From NCBI GenBank assembly GCA_019914995.1, contig CM034127.1, positions 13,676,269 through 13,740,268 of the forward strand: a stretch of DNA of 64,000 nt. Direction: 5' to 3'. Source of the stretch: Acanthochlamys bracteata. Taxonomy: Eukaryota; Streptophyta; Magnoliopsida; Pandanales; Velloziaceae. Below are positions 1 through 11,562 of this stretch, piece by piece. The notes under the pieces are model-generated. The model saw nothing but the letters and a program-made list of their open reading frames with translations. It was not told the DNA's origin and searched no databases. Each line of letters opens with the position of its first letter. The stretch's first letter is position 1. The position numbers were made by a program, and so were the translations under genes.

Positions 1-2180
1 AGCGGATGATGAAGATTGCCGGAGGGCGGGCGTGTGTATAGGGAGAGGTTATTACATAAATACATTTGCAGAACAACGCATGAAGAAAGATCTGGAATGT
101 TTCATTAATGCCCCATTTAGTTTGAGTTTTTGTATTTTGAATTCTTAATAGACAAAAGAGAGCAATAAATTTGGTATATCGATTTTATAGGGCTTATATT
201 GAAAAATGTTTGCTTTTGTTGTTTTGTAGATGTGTTAGAGGGTAGTAGTGGAATGGAGATAAGGCTTGTGTGACAAATGGTACAATAGACAAAATTGAGC
301 AGTTCGTATAATGCTTTCTTGAATGTTCTATATATAAAAAGTAATAGTTAGTCAACTAATATCACTAAATAATCATAATAAAGTATTAATCATAAGTTTG
401 TTAAAAGCCAAACGGTGGAGATTAGTGATTGGGAACATAAGTCTTTACTATAACCCATCTTCAATCCCTCTGCAGGATCAAGTGTTTTCATCGCTCTAGC
501 CTCTAGCTACTAAAATTAAGATATTTGGTTTTTAAATTAAATGTAGTTTCCTATAAGTGCTCGCTAATTCGGTAGATGAACTATTTCGGGTTGGACAAAT
601 TTGATAAGTATTTTTTTTTCAGTGAACCAAATAACTCACACCCCTATTCCAAAGATTATGAAGAGCCAAAAAGAAAAAGGGAAGCTTGTTATGTGCAAGC
701 TCCACTGCTCTTCTTCTTCTTCTGCACCATTATAGCAGGGCAGTTCGCTTCATTCAAAAAAAATAAAAAACATTTATAACGCTTGTTTTCGTCCTCAATG
801 AACCAGTCCAGTTTTCTTACTCCAAACTCTAACAAATCCCTTCAAAGAAAAAAAGCCAGAACCCATAACGCCCTGGGAGAGAGAATCACATTGAAGAGAA
901 CAGGGGAAATGGAGTATTGAATTTCTCGGTGGAAGCCTTTCAATGCTAAGAAGCATTTCGCGATGAGGTTGTTATCATCATGTCGTAGTAAGCCTCTGTA
1001 AAGTTGCCAGTATATTGAACAGTATGAGTCAAGGAAGTACGAAATCACGTCTACGATATGCCATGCCGCCGCCGCGACGGCTGAGCTCCTCCTCTACGCT
1101 TCGTCGATTGACTCCTTTTGGATCATGGCAAATTTTAGTTGCGCGAAAGTTTCACTCAAGTGATCTTAATGAAAATAGAATTCAATAAAAAATAAAATTT
1201 GAGCTCCTAATAAAAATACGTGAAATAAAGTTATAGTAAAATTTTTAGTAAAATAAATAAAATATATATAAATAAAATATAAAATAAAAATTTAAAATAA
1301 TAACTAAAAAATATAAATCAAATTAAATTTAAATTTAAAAAATAAAATCTGGTAGCATTAAAGTATGTCTTAAATATTTTACTCTTCTTGCAGCACATGT
1401 AAGAGGATATAAATATTTTTTAAAAAAAATATTTTTTTCAATAATAATTTAGCTTTTTATTACAAGATCAGAATATATAATTTTTTGAAAACTATTTTAA
1501 ATATTATAAAGATAAAAATAAGAAGAACTTTGCAAACGACGCCTTAACTTTTTAGGGTCGGTGTTTGATGGTTTGGGCCTGAGTTACTATACAGCCCAGA
1601 CCAAGACTGACGATTTGGACTCAAGTTCTACATTTGGGGATCTCCTTCGAGAGCATCTATGGCCCAGAGCATGTGTTCAACTTCAAATAAGTCATGCGTG
1701 CATCCGTACCATATATAGATCTTGTCTGAAAACTTTCATTTTCTCTTTTAAAAAAGCAAACTGTCACGTGAAATATAATTGATTTGATGCAAATCAAAAC
1801 CAAACTTGAATTCTTCAAAGAATAAAACCGTACATCCAACCAAGAGTCTACATTCGAACTATACTCCCGTACCGTTGTAAATAAGAAGTAAAATATACTA
1901 ATTCATAGTTCACAGTAAACCATTACTCTAATGAAATACAGAGTAAAATATTTGATGGAATGCAGCTGTTTCTTGAAGTCACTGCCTAATTTCTGCACTC
2001 TTGAAAGAATCCTAACTTTTTTCTTGTAAGATATGTTATTCTCATTGGTCAAGAGAAAAAAAGGGTTTTTTAAGTAATCATACCGAGATTCAAAGTTAAA
2101 AGAAAAGGTTCCACTTTTGTTGTCAACTCAAACTTAATAATAATATTCCACTACCATTTGTTTTTACGAACAAAATCATT
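1..2180. other. Intergenic DNA, no gene recognised
   Basis: No reading frame here resembles a family I know. The first 60 bases are GC-richer than what follows and could be the end of a gene lying to the left, but nothing supports a call. Around 900-1130 there is a short GC-rich stretch with partly open plus-strand frames, including an Ala-rich segment near 1066-1100. In-frame stops interrupt it and I could not assign it. From about 1180 to 1500 the DNA is almost pure A/T, as in the degraded transposon sequence elsewhere in this window. Confidence 0.5.
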
Positions 2181-2284
2181 GGTCAGCAAACACTTTCTCC
2201 GGATGTTTGCCTCCAGCTCTATCCGTTTCCGGTTTCCAAATTAAAAATCTTGATTTGTTCAAGAATTTCAATCTCAGATGATGT

Positions 2285-2570
2285 ACTGTTTTTCTAGAGA
2301 AGACTTGAAGGACTGCCAGTTTCTTGGTGACAAAACGATCGTTATTGAAGTTTTGAAAGAAAAAATTGCCAATTTTTGGAAAAATCATTTCTCTGTTAGT
2401 AATCTACCTAATGGGTTATGTTCAATTCTCTTTCCATGAAGGATAGGGATTACGTAATTCAGAGTGGACCATGGGCGGTGACACGAGGTATGCTTCTCAA
2501 TCTGCAGCAATGGCGGGAGAATTTCGGGACAGAGAAAATGGTATATGTATTGTTTGCAACCTGTGGTTGA
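2285..2570 (+). pseudogene. Decayed DUF4283-type fragment (LINE-related)
   Basis: Two plus-strand frames hold the remains of a DUF4283 domain, which sits at the N-terminus of many plant LINE and zinc-knuckle proteins. The first part, about 2290-2400, reads like the domain's opening (a Gly-Asp-Lys-Thr stretch, then VLKEKIANFW). The second, about 2421-2570, contains DRDYVIQSGPW followed by LLNLQQW, matching the family's DRxxVLxxGPW...LxLxxW signature. The two parts are in different frames, so at least one frameshift separates them. No reverse transcriptase follows. Family assignment is from recalled motifs. Confidence 0.5.
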
Positions 2571-4017
2571 TATCCAGGATGATGATATTATTAGTATTAT
2601 AAAAATATATAAAAAATGCGTAATAAAAAATAATATTATCATTATTAATTTAGATAAAAACTAATTTTTATTTTTAAAAAATGTAATTAGCTTTTATTAC
2701 AAAAAATCTTTTTTAATAAACACTTCAAAATATTTCTCGAATATATTTGTAATGCCTTTTGGTCCAAAAATATCCCAAAAACATAGCACTTTTTCTAACA
2801 TGTATAACTCAGGAATAACCGGGCTTGTAATTTAATTTCTAAACAATCAAACAAACAAATGAAGAACATGTAGAAGAGTTAACCATGGCATTGCAATTGA
2901 ACACAAACCAAAGTCTCTCTTCTTGTTTTCACCATCCAATGCAAAGCTTGATAAAGCTTTTTGCAAATAATTTCCAACATTGTAGTTCACATGCATGCAT
3001 GCCTGCTGGCAATGTCCTTAGTTTTAACTTTTTCTTACTCTACTCTTCTCCTTTGTACTCATCCAACCTTTCGACTATGTAAGAAACAATTCTCAATGCT
3101 GCAATTTCTTCAAGGAATACACAGCTGTTATTGATGAACTTAATTAAAACATTGTGCTAGCTAGCTAGCTAGCCGGCATGTTCAAATTCAGAATTTTTCC
3201 AAGTAAAAAATAAAACATAAATTTTGTTAAAAATAAATTAGAACTATTAATTTTTGTGTTTTAATTATTGTTTGAAGTAAATTAAAAGTGAAATTTATGT
3301 TTTCTAGATGGATTAAAAGTGAAATATGTGAACTGTTTCGAACTTTAATTTTTGAAAAAAAAAAAAGTTTGGAATATTCAAAAATAGCCTTTATTGACGA
3401 AGTTATTTTTCTTAACCCGACCTTCAAGAGTAAATGAACGATCGAAAGTGCTTTTGAAATAAATTTTTTTTAGAATAAAAAATATTTTTATTATTTTAAA
3501 AATAAGTTTTATTTTTTTATATTTAAAGAACAAAATAAAAAATAAATTTTTTTATATTTTTTAAAATTTAAATTTTTTAAATATTTATAAAATATATATT
3601 AAAAAATATATAATTAAAAATTAAAAAATTAATTTCGTGTTAAGTAATGCCAAACCCAGACTAAGAATAAAGAAAAAGTTACGAAGAACTAACTACAGCT
3701 GCGCATGCAGCACAGCTCTGATCAAGGTTTGTTTGGAGAGAACTGCAAACAAAGTGAACTGTTCGTTCTTGTTAATAATAGCTATACATGTTGCAGGCCT
3801 GCATTGCTGTTGTTGTTTCTTCTTCCATCTATGGAAAGGAATGAATGTAAAAGTTTTGCTTTCGGTATGGTTCTGTCTGCAGCGCGCGCATCTCGAAAGA
3901 AAGCAAAGAAACACACTCAATATACACACTGCTCTTAACTCAAATCGTTTTCATAAAGAGTCCAACATGAGGCATCTAACTTTGCATTGTTCCCCGTTAT
4001 TCATGTTTGAAAAATTA
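2571..4017. other. AT-rich intergenic DNA
   Basis: Mostly A/T-rich DNA with short chance frames. The small open frame at 2885-3082 and the overlapping frames at 3637-4065 match no family I recognise and lack convincing codon structure. A short CTAG-rich simple repeat lies near 3158-3172. One miniature transposon-like copy, listed separately, occupies the middle. Confidence 0.5.
3442..3656. mobile_element. AT-rich MITE-like copy
   Basis: About 215 bp of nearly pure A/T flanked by less biased DNA. It starts with AAAGTGCTTTTGAAAT and ends with GTAATGCCAAACCC. The same end motifs (AGTGCTTTTGAAAT... and ...AAGCAATGCCAAACGC) bracket the clearer copy at 63440-63696, and the inner A/T tracts are similar. 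I read it as a diverged, non-coding copy of that family. Edges are approximate and no target duplication was resolved. Confidence 0.5.
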
Positions 4018-5215
4018 GTGGGTGTTTACAGAGTGTTAAATTCAATTTTGATAGTGAATTTGTAAAAAAATGAGTTTTGGAGTTTAAAACTGAATTTGAT
4101 AAAAAAGTAAATTTTTTTATTTATTTCGTATTAAAAAGTAAGCTTAAAAGTAAAATTTTATATTTTGAATTTGGAAACTGAAAATTTTGATGGAAAGATT
4201 GAGTTTAGTTTATTTTTAGTTAATTTATTTTGAAAGTGAGTTGAAATAAAAGTTTTTTAAAAAAACAAATTTATATAAAAACGTGTTTCAAATATAAGTA
4301 ACTAAATTTTGTAAAAGTGAAGTTCGATAAAAAATAAAATTTGTTAAAAGTAGAGATTATAGCATAATTGTAAGAACCGGACCGGACATCGAACAGAAAA
4401 ATTGTCTGGATCACGGTTCTTGGGTCGAACCGTCGGGTCAATAATATTAAAATATTTTTAATTAATAATAACAATAATTACAGTAAGAAATCTATTGCCA
4501 ATGATACTACCAATAATAATAGCAATAGTAATCATAGCAAAAAATTAAAATATTTTTATTATAGCATTATTATCAACAATAACAGTAATAATAATCACAG
4601 CGAAATTGAAGTATTGCCACCACCAATAACAATAATAACAACTAGAATTTATAATAAGAAATATTTAAATAAATTAGGAGATTAGAAAAAAATAAAATCA
4701 TAAAATAGAAAATCATAAAAGAGATATAACAAATTTTTTTAGGTATACATATTTGATTCTAAATATTTTACAATATAAAAATTTAAAAATCACTAATAAT
4801 TGATATTTATAAATAAGACATAAGCAATTATATTTTCGCATTATCACATCCAAATACAAAATTTAAAATACATATCATTTTTCAACATAAAATTATTAAT
4901 AATTATTTTTATATTAAATATATCATCAATTTAAAATTTTTTAATTAATTTATAAAAAAAATTAATCCGGTCTTTTTGCAAATCCGGACCGGTTTACCGT
5001 TCCCGGATCGACTCGGACGGGTCGGTCCGGGTCTGCCAACTGTGGATTATAGTGACATTAAAATAAGTGAAGTAAAATTTTGATAAAAATAAATTTTGAT
5101 GTGAAAATAAAAATAAAATTCGGTGTGATAATTGAAATACGTAAATTGATCGAACTCAAATTTTGAAAAAAATAAATAAACTTAGATGTATTTGAAATAA
5201 GCCATAATAAATAAT
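4018..5215. repeat. Older AT-rich repeat split by a hAT-like insertion
   Basis: Left part 4018-4362 and right part 5045-5215 share a style of tracts such as AAAAGTGAAGTT, GATAAAAATAAA and GTAAAATTTT. They read as one repeat interrupted by the element at 4363-5044. Related sequence, often in the other orientation, occurs at about 14780-15000, 20680-21190 and 38240-38650. The repeat has no coding capacity. Its own ends are not sharply defined. Confidence 0.5.
4363..5044. mobile_element. Non-autonomous hAT-like element, 682 bp
   Basis: The segment is flanked by a perfect 8-bp direct repeat GATTATAG (4355-4362 and 5045-5052), the target-duplication length of hAT transposons. Its ends are imperfect inverted repeats. 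The left end reads CATAATTGTAAGAACCGG. The right end, read on the other strand, is CACAGTTGGCAGACCCGG. Both lead into CCGGACCG. The interior is A/T-rich with simple AAT/ACA tracts and encodes nothing. It would depend on a transposase supplied elsewhere. Confidence 0.75.
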
Positions 5216-5242
5216 CATGACTTTAGTGTTTGGTAAGAATAG

Positions 5243-5794
5243 AGGTGACAAATTTCGACCCGACCCGAAAATTCGATCCGAAATTGTCGAATTCGGGTCA
5301 AGCCTTAGTCGGATTTGGATCGATTTCGGATCGACCCGAAAATGACCCGAAAAATTTAAACGGATTCGGATCGAATTTGGGTTAATCCGAAAATGACCCG
5401 TTTAACCCTTATAACTATTTATATAGTATATATTACTTAATAATTAGAAAATAAATAGCAAAAAAATTGAATTTAATTTGTATATATATATTTTTAATTT
5501 ATCTTAATTTTAGCTAATTTTTATTTAATTTATAAATTTTGTCAAAATTAATATTTTTTTTAAATATATCATAATTAATAATATATATATATTATTATTA
5601 TTAAAAATTAATTTATTTAATAATTTAATTATTAAATTGATCGATCCGAGTTTGATCCGGTTATAAATAGGTTGAGTTAGGATTGACAGTTGATCCATAT
5701 AAATAAATGAGTCGCATTAAGATTAAATAATTTTGATCCGATTATTATATGGGTTGACTCAAAATTAACTTAATGAATCCATATTGCTACTCTA
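5243..5794. mobile_element. Non-autonomous DNA element with GACCCGA-rich end
   Basis: A 552-bp block begins AGGTGACAAATTTCGACC and ends ATATTGCTACTCTA. The ends resemble each other as inverted repeats, with AGGTGACAAAT against AGAGTAGCAAT. The flanks are GGTAAGAATAG on the left and GGTAAGAGTAG on the right, an 11-bp near-duplication with one mismatch that could be a 9-11 bp target site. Similar GGTGGCAA-type ends occur near 19240, 19900 and 30068. No coding capacity. The superfamily is uncertain; duplication length would fit a Mutator-like or hAT-like origin. Confidence 0.55.
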
Positions 5795-7153
5795 GGTAAG
5801 AGTAGTACTACGTATGTACCGTAAAAAAGCACAAAAGAAGAAAGGTAGATCTGGCACACGTTATGCTCTTGAACAGCAAAAAGGGAGAGAAAGTTGAGGA
5901 TTTGAGATAATGAAGGAAAAAATGTCTAGCTCTTTATTTCAAAAATTTCATTTTGAAGAGCAGCTCTAGCAAGTATCAATTGCTTTCTTTCTGTTGGATT
6001 CTGTACTCCTATAGCAACATTCCATTTAAAATAATAATTGAATTGAATTGAATTGAATGTTTTCCATTTTTATTGTATCACGAATGATCCTGATCTGTTC
6101 ATCATCTGTTATTATTGGCTGCTTTTCTTTTTAATGCTCAAGTTAAACAGAATCAGTAGAATAATTTTTTTTTAAATAAAAAAATTTTAAAATATAAAAT
6201 TTATTATTTTATTAAAAAAATAATAAGTAAAAGATCTCAGAATATAAAATTTTATATAATTTTAAATTTAAAAAATAGTTTTATAATTTATAAAAAATAT
6301 AAAAAAATTAAAATGAAAAAAATTTATAATTCATGCGAAACAGGCACTTAACATTGAGCCAGTTTCATCACTTGTGTATTCAAAAAAAAAAAAGAAAAGT
6401 TTTTGAGTAACCAAACAGTGATAATAGTTATTACACATTAAATGAATATCTGATCAAGCACCTTGTCCTATGATCGGTAAATGCATTGCAATGCAGCGCA
6501 ACATGTTTTCACTTCAGTAAGTATTTAAGGAGTGCTTATTGAAAAAAAAAGTTTTTAAAAAAAAATATTCTAGAAATTTTTGGAAAATAAATTTTATTTT
6601 TTAATTTTAACAAAAATTATTAAAATAACTGATAAAAAAATTTCTTAGAATTTTTAAATTTTTAAAAATTTTATAAAATTTTATAAAATATTTAAAAGTT
6701 TTATTAAAAGATATAAAATAAAATATTAGAGAAGAAAAATTCCTCTAAATATGCTTTCAATTTAAAAAAAAAACATTTTTTTTAATTGAATAATAATTAT
6801 TTTAGCAGTTCCAGCAGCAGTAAAGTTCAACTGTCAACTTCACTACTCTCTCTTTCTCTCTCTCAAATATTCTTTCATTCATTTCCTTTGTTTTATGTTA
6901 TTATTCCCAGAAATTTCACATTCTTCATTTTTCTTCTCTTTTTTTTTTAATTTATAAAATTTCAGTTTCCATTCTCAAGAATTACAAACACAAGCAACAC
7001 GCTACATTCCGTAACGTAGAAGTTGATCCCTCTCTCTTTCCTTCTTGATTTGAACTATAACCCCAAAGTTACAATCTCTCTTGATTCAGCAGTTTTCACT
7101 CACAAAGAAGAAATTTTCTTCATAAAGATTCAATCTTTGTTCAAAAGTGAACC
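5795..7153. other. Intergenic DNA and 5' region of the SOSEKI gene
   Basis: A/T-rich DNA with a pentanucleotide TTGAA run near 6036-6060 and a MITE-like copy at about 6525-6762 (AGGAGTGCTTATTGAAAA... to ...AATATGCTTTCAA). The last 350 bases change character. A CT-rich tract at 6845-6866, typical of plant leader or core-promoter sequence, is followed by a mixed-composition leader up to the SOSEKI start. No unambiguous TATA box was placed. Confidence 0.5.
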
Positions 7154-9488
7154 ATGGAAAGTGAAAGAAGAGCAAGAAAGCAGCAGCATTGTACCACATC
7201 AGCGGCAGCAGCAGTGAAGCATCAGCATCACCATTACCATCTTCACCATCAACAACAACTACAGCAGCAACAGTTAACGGTGATAGGGAAAAAGATCCCA
7301 GTTGTTTACTATCTTTGCCGGAACAGGCATCTAGAACATCCACATTTTGTTGAAGTCCCTCTCTCTTCTCCTGATGGACTCTACCTTCGAGGTCAGGGCA
7401 GTTTTCAGAATTTGGTTTTGAGAGCGTCCTGTTATTTTTGTGTGAGTGGTTTGTGAGAGATTGAGCAAATTTTTAATTTTTCATGCAATTTTTGAGAACC
7501 AGATGTGATTGAAAGATTGAATGCGGTAAGGGGAAAGGGAATGGCAGCTATGTATTCTTGGTCTTGCAAGAGGTAGAATTGTTGCTGTGAAATTTTCCGA
7601 AAGAAAGATTCAACTTTTTTTGCTGTTATTGTGAGTTGTTTGTGTTCATTTTAGTGCGCCTAAATTCACTGCAGGGGTTATAAGAATGGATTTGTTTGGC
7701 ATGATTTATCAGAGGACGATTTAGTTCTTCCGGCCACCGGAAACGAGTATGTATTGAAAGGGTCTGAGCTTGTCAACCGATCTCCGGCCTCTCAAGGTAT
7801 CATTTTTGGAAAAAAAATGAAATTAGAACATGTTGTTGGTGAAATTTCAGTTAATAGATGATTGCCGACATTTCTTTTTTTTTTTTTGTATGTGATTTAT
7901 TTTGGTTCAGACCGGCTTCAGCAGAGTAGCAGCAGCAATGCTATGGGGACAAGACTACAGAATGTGAAGCTGAAGCAATCTGTAGCTCAGCGACAGAAGC
8001 ACAGCAGCAGTGCCTTCAGGGAAGCTAAGGCTTCTCTACTGGCGGCCGCCACAGCTTCAAAGAAAGGAGTTGATGATGATGATGATGACCGTGAACTTTC
8101 TCCACCTCCACATGAGACAGGTTCATCTAGCAACGCATCACCAGAGACTAGAACTTATCCGTCGCCGGATGCTGCTGAGTACCGCATCTGTAATCCTGTT
8201 GGTGCTGCTGATGCGTCAACACAGACCTATGATACCCGAACGAGAACAGGAACATGTACTAGGGGCATGACCACCGAGGACTGCTCAGAAATAGATAATT
8301 CGCCAATGGCAGCATCTTCAAATGAATCAGCATCTTGGAACGGAGGCAATGGTGGAGACCAGACAGAGACATTGGAGTCGTTGATTAGTGGTGATGTGAG
8401 GAAGATAAGTAGCTTTAGAGTGCTGCAGGAGCCTCAAGAACGGTTAGCTGTTCCTTTGGGTGGGACGAAGAGCAAGTCTGCTAACATGATAATGCAGCTT
8501 ATTACTTGTGGATCGATTGCAGTAAAGGATCACCGAGGTCTTGGAGTATTACCCGCTTACCGATCAAGAGTCTCACAGTCTAAGCTGGCTTCACCGGTGA
8601 TCGCTAGATCAATGGAGTGCTTGTCGGATAGGTTCATTGGGTTAAAGCTGGAGGACAAGGAGTACTTTAGTGGAAGCTTGATTGAAACCAAGAAGGAGAG
8701 GGAGGACTTTGAAGATGGTGCTCCTGTTCTCAAGCGTTCAAATTCCTATAATGGAGATAGGTAACCTATTGTGGTTCCTCTGTTCAGTTTGTGCTACTTT
8801 AATGAGTTTTTAATGATTTTCTTAGAATTCTTCGCTGTTATAGTTTCTTATGCATTTTGTGTTAACATAATTTCTTACAATCTTTGAATCTGTCCTTTTG
8901 GAATATCATGCCAATTAATGATACATAGCTAAACTGTATCTGGTATTCTTCTTTTCTATTCTCGTTTCATTCCACTGAATATATTCATGATCTTTCAATT
9001 GTAGGTGCTGTAAATCACCAGATTCAAATAGGGAGAAAGAAAGAGTAGCAGAGTCTCCACAATCCAAATGCCTTCCTCGAACAATCAAAGCTTCAACTAA
9101 CAAGCAACCCAGAAATGAAACAATGCAGTCACCTCTCTCAGAAGGGCCAAGAGAATCTTCCGGTCTACTGGAATCTTACCTGTCGACATCTCTCCCTTCC
9201 TCAAAACATGGAAGCAAAAGATTCAATGATGCTTCCTCTGCAAAGTGCTCTTCAATGAGAATGGAATCATTTAGAGACGATAAGGAGAAGGTCATTCAGA
9301 TTGAAGAAAGTTAAGTTCTAAACAATTTGCAAATCTTAATCAATGATCATATTCCTTAACCTGTTTTCTTGTACTTTGTTGATTAAAGACTTGAAGATCT
9401 TTCTTGCAGGCTTACTTCAGGAGCTAGGGTTATAATCCAATCTCGAACTCTATGCAATGATAGTGAGGGCAGCTTAAATACCTGGTAG
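7154..9488 (+). CDS. SOK: SOSEKI-family polarity protein (DUF966/UPF0503)
   Basis: SOSEKI proteins are plant cortical polarity proteins. Their N-terminal DIX-like domain polymerises, and they accumulate at cell corners or edges. Exons: 7154-7391, 7503-7572, 7675-7796, 7911-8760, 9005-9309, 9421-9488; these total 1653 nt, or 550 residues. The DIX-like domain covers roughly residues 38-135 and shows [59 protein letters not shown] and [10 protein letters not shown]. Central landmarks are [12 protein letters not shown] and [13 protein letters not shown] His/Gln-rich stretch precedes the DIX domain, and an Asp run follows a long Ser-rich linker. The ATG at 7154 is the first before the conserved region. 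The last intron has two usable acceptors. The one after 9420 gives the family-like tail ARVIIQSRT; the one after 9409 gives SLLQELGL and a stop at 9435 (536 residues). Confidence 0.9.
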
Positions 9489-11562
9489 AAAGCTGGAATC
9501 CTTGCCTTTTGGTCTCTTTTTCTCAACTCTCTTCACAACAGAGTTGGGGAAGAAGGGTGCCTTGTAATATTCAAATTGTTTGTAAGTGCAATGTATTCTG
9601 ATTAACATTTTTTTCAAATGTCAATGCAATTATTTCAATTACATAAGAGCATTTCTTTGATTCTTGTCCTGTCTGTGTTAGAGTTCTCTTCAATCAGTAG
9701 ACTACATGGGGGATTTTTAAGAGGGATAACGAATTTTGGTATGGTTCACTCCTTTAACGTTCTTAAAACTTGTGTACTGAATGCTTAACTTCTGGAAACA
9801 CTTTTATATGTTGGAACTTGTGTTTGACTTTGGGCATAACCAGCTAGAAAGTGAGTTCTGAATGAGTTCCTATACATTCTTTGGAGTTGAAAGTCACTTT
9901 TGGTAGAAGTGACTTTCAACTTAGCACCTAATTATGTAGCAAGTTCACGATTTCAACCGAGAACGGATTTGTTTTAAGGGTCTTAAAGCTCGACTACCTG
10001 TAACATACTTGAGCTCGAATAGCATCTTGCTTATGTGGAGCTTAGGATTCTAAAGCTTACCTTTCTATGAGTTGGCTTTAACCGTATTGTTACAATTTCG
10101 TATTTCATATGCATTGAAGAGTTGGATTTTATTTCTTCGGAAGAATAAACTTTTGTAAAGTGATCAGCGAAAGCTTTCTAAAAGGGATCTTTTGTAGTAG
10201 CTACAGATAAGCCTGCCTGCATATAGAGCTATATTAACTTTCGAATGGCTTGACATTTTAGGCTTATACAATGTTTCTGAAGCTGTTTGATTTTCATAAA
10301 GAAAGATGAAGTGGGTTTCCTTCTTTTAAGTAAAAAGTTTGAAGTGTGGTGTTCCAGAGAAAAGTATCTCTTGTCATCTGTATAGAGTGTAGGCTTTCTG
10401 AAAGTGAATCTCTGTTCTAAAGTTCTCAAATTTAAAAGTTTATGGTTCAATTGTGGTCCTAAGAGTGCGTTAAAATCTAGTTCAGTATAGTTTTTGCTTG
10501 GACAAGCATAATTGTTTGTATCTGTTAGAAGTATGAATCTCTAATTCAAAATCTTTAAGTAAATAGTGAAATTGTTTAGAACTTATAAACGTTCAGAAAA
10601 ATGTCAGATGGATAATATAGAACTAAACTATATTAACACCTCACTCGCATGAAGCGAGGATGTATTTCACGCCGTCTACGTAAAGGGCTTGTGACTGGGT
10701 TTTTTGTCCTCTCATGTTATATTAGAAGTTCGAATTTGCAACCTAAAATCCTAAAGTTAAAGGTACAGTTGCGCATATTAGAGAGAATGCCAGTTGAACA
10801 ATATGGGACTAAAGGATTTTAACAGTATTTGAATGAAAATTTACATGATATGTATAAACATGTTAACAATTTTTAACAATTTTGTTCTTCAATCGGATAT
10901 TCTTTGTGTTCTATGCACTACCTGTTGTTCATCAGTAACTTTCAGATTATTTTTTATGACATTTACAAACTGCATCAAAAACATAGTGTCACAAATTTGT
11001 TTTCATTCTTGTTACAGATCCCTGTTAGTAAATGAGTTCTGTTTCCAAACTTCAACTTGTCATGTTAAATTTTACCAGTAATTTTTCCTGTATGAAAAAG
11101 GGTTCCCAAACATTAGCAAACCCAACTGATAATCACAATAATGTGAATTATTATACATACATATATAGTAGGACATAAACATTAGAAGCTTCAAAGCTAG
11201 TAGTATAGAAAGATCGACTAGAAAACAGTGAAGCACTAGAAAACAAGCCACAAGATCCTTTGGGTACTACTTTCTCATTCAAACTCTTTGCAGCTTACAA
11301 ACAAAAACAAGCAACTAGAAAGATAGAAAAACACCAAACACTCCATAACAAATCCACATTTCTTCTTCTTCTTTTCCCCTTCAAACAAGTAGTGATATAA
11401 AGCAACTCACATACTATTACCACTACTGGGAAATGTGGACCCAATCAAACCACTCACATTCTTTTCTTTCTTTTCCAAGTTGGTCATAGACAAGCAACAC
11501 ATAGCCAACCAACCTTGTAACACTTTTTGCGCTCCGAAGCAAACACTACTTAAGCATAGAAA
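9489..11562. other. Intergenic DNA between convergent SOSEKI and WAT1 genes
   Basis: The two flanking genes end toward each other. The first few hundred bases should be SOSEKI 3' UTR, and the bases just before 11563 the 3' UTR of the WAT1 gene. Near 10636-10760 there is a repeat-like stretch (CTCACTCGCATGAAGCGAGG, then a GAAGTTCGAATTTGCAACC segment) that looks like transposon debris. A stem-loop at 9885-9921 is listed separately. The short frames at 10229-10450 and 10833-11081 resemble nothing known. Confidence 0.5.
9885..9921. repeat. Perfect short inverted repeat (stem-loop)
   Basis: Arms at 9885-9899 and 9907-9921 are exact reverse complements of 15 bases around a 7-base loop. It lies about 400 bases past the SOSEKI stop, so it could sit in a long 3' UTR or just beyond. 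It may be a transposon footprint or an RNA hairpin. Nothing else supports a function. Confidence 0.7.

Noticed and set aside
2885-3082. Small secreted-peptide-like frame
   Set aside because: It has a Cys/His-containing sequence with a hydrophobic stretch but no clear N-terminal signal, no known motif and no supporting promoter. Chance is more likely.
3637-4065. 142-codon open frame on the plus strand
   Set aside because: No family resemblance, overlapping frames of similar length on both strands, and it runs into repeat DNA at its 3' end.
7862-8764. Treating the 300-codon frame as a complete gene
   Set aside because: Its first 16 codons are intron sequence. The conserved upstream exons and phase show it is exon 4 of the SOSEKI gene.
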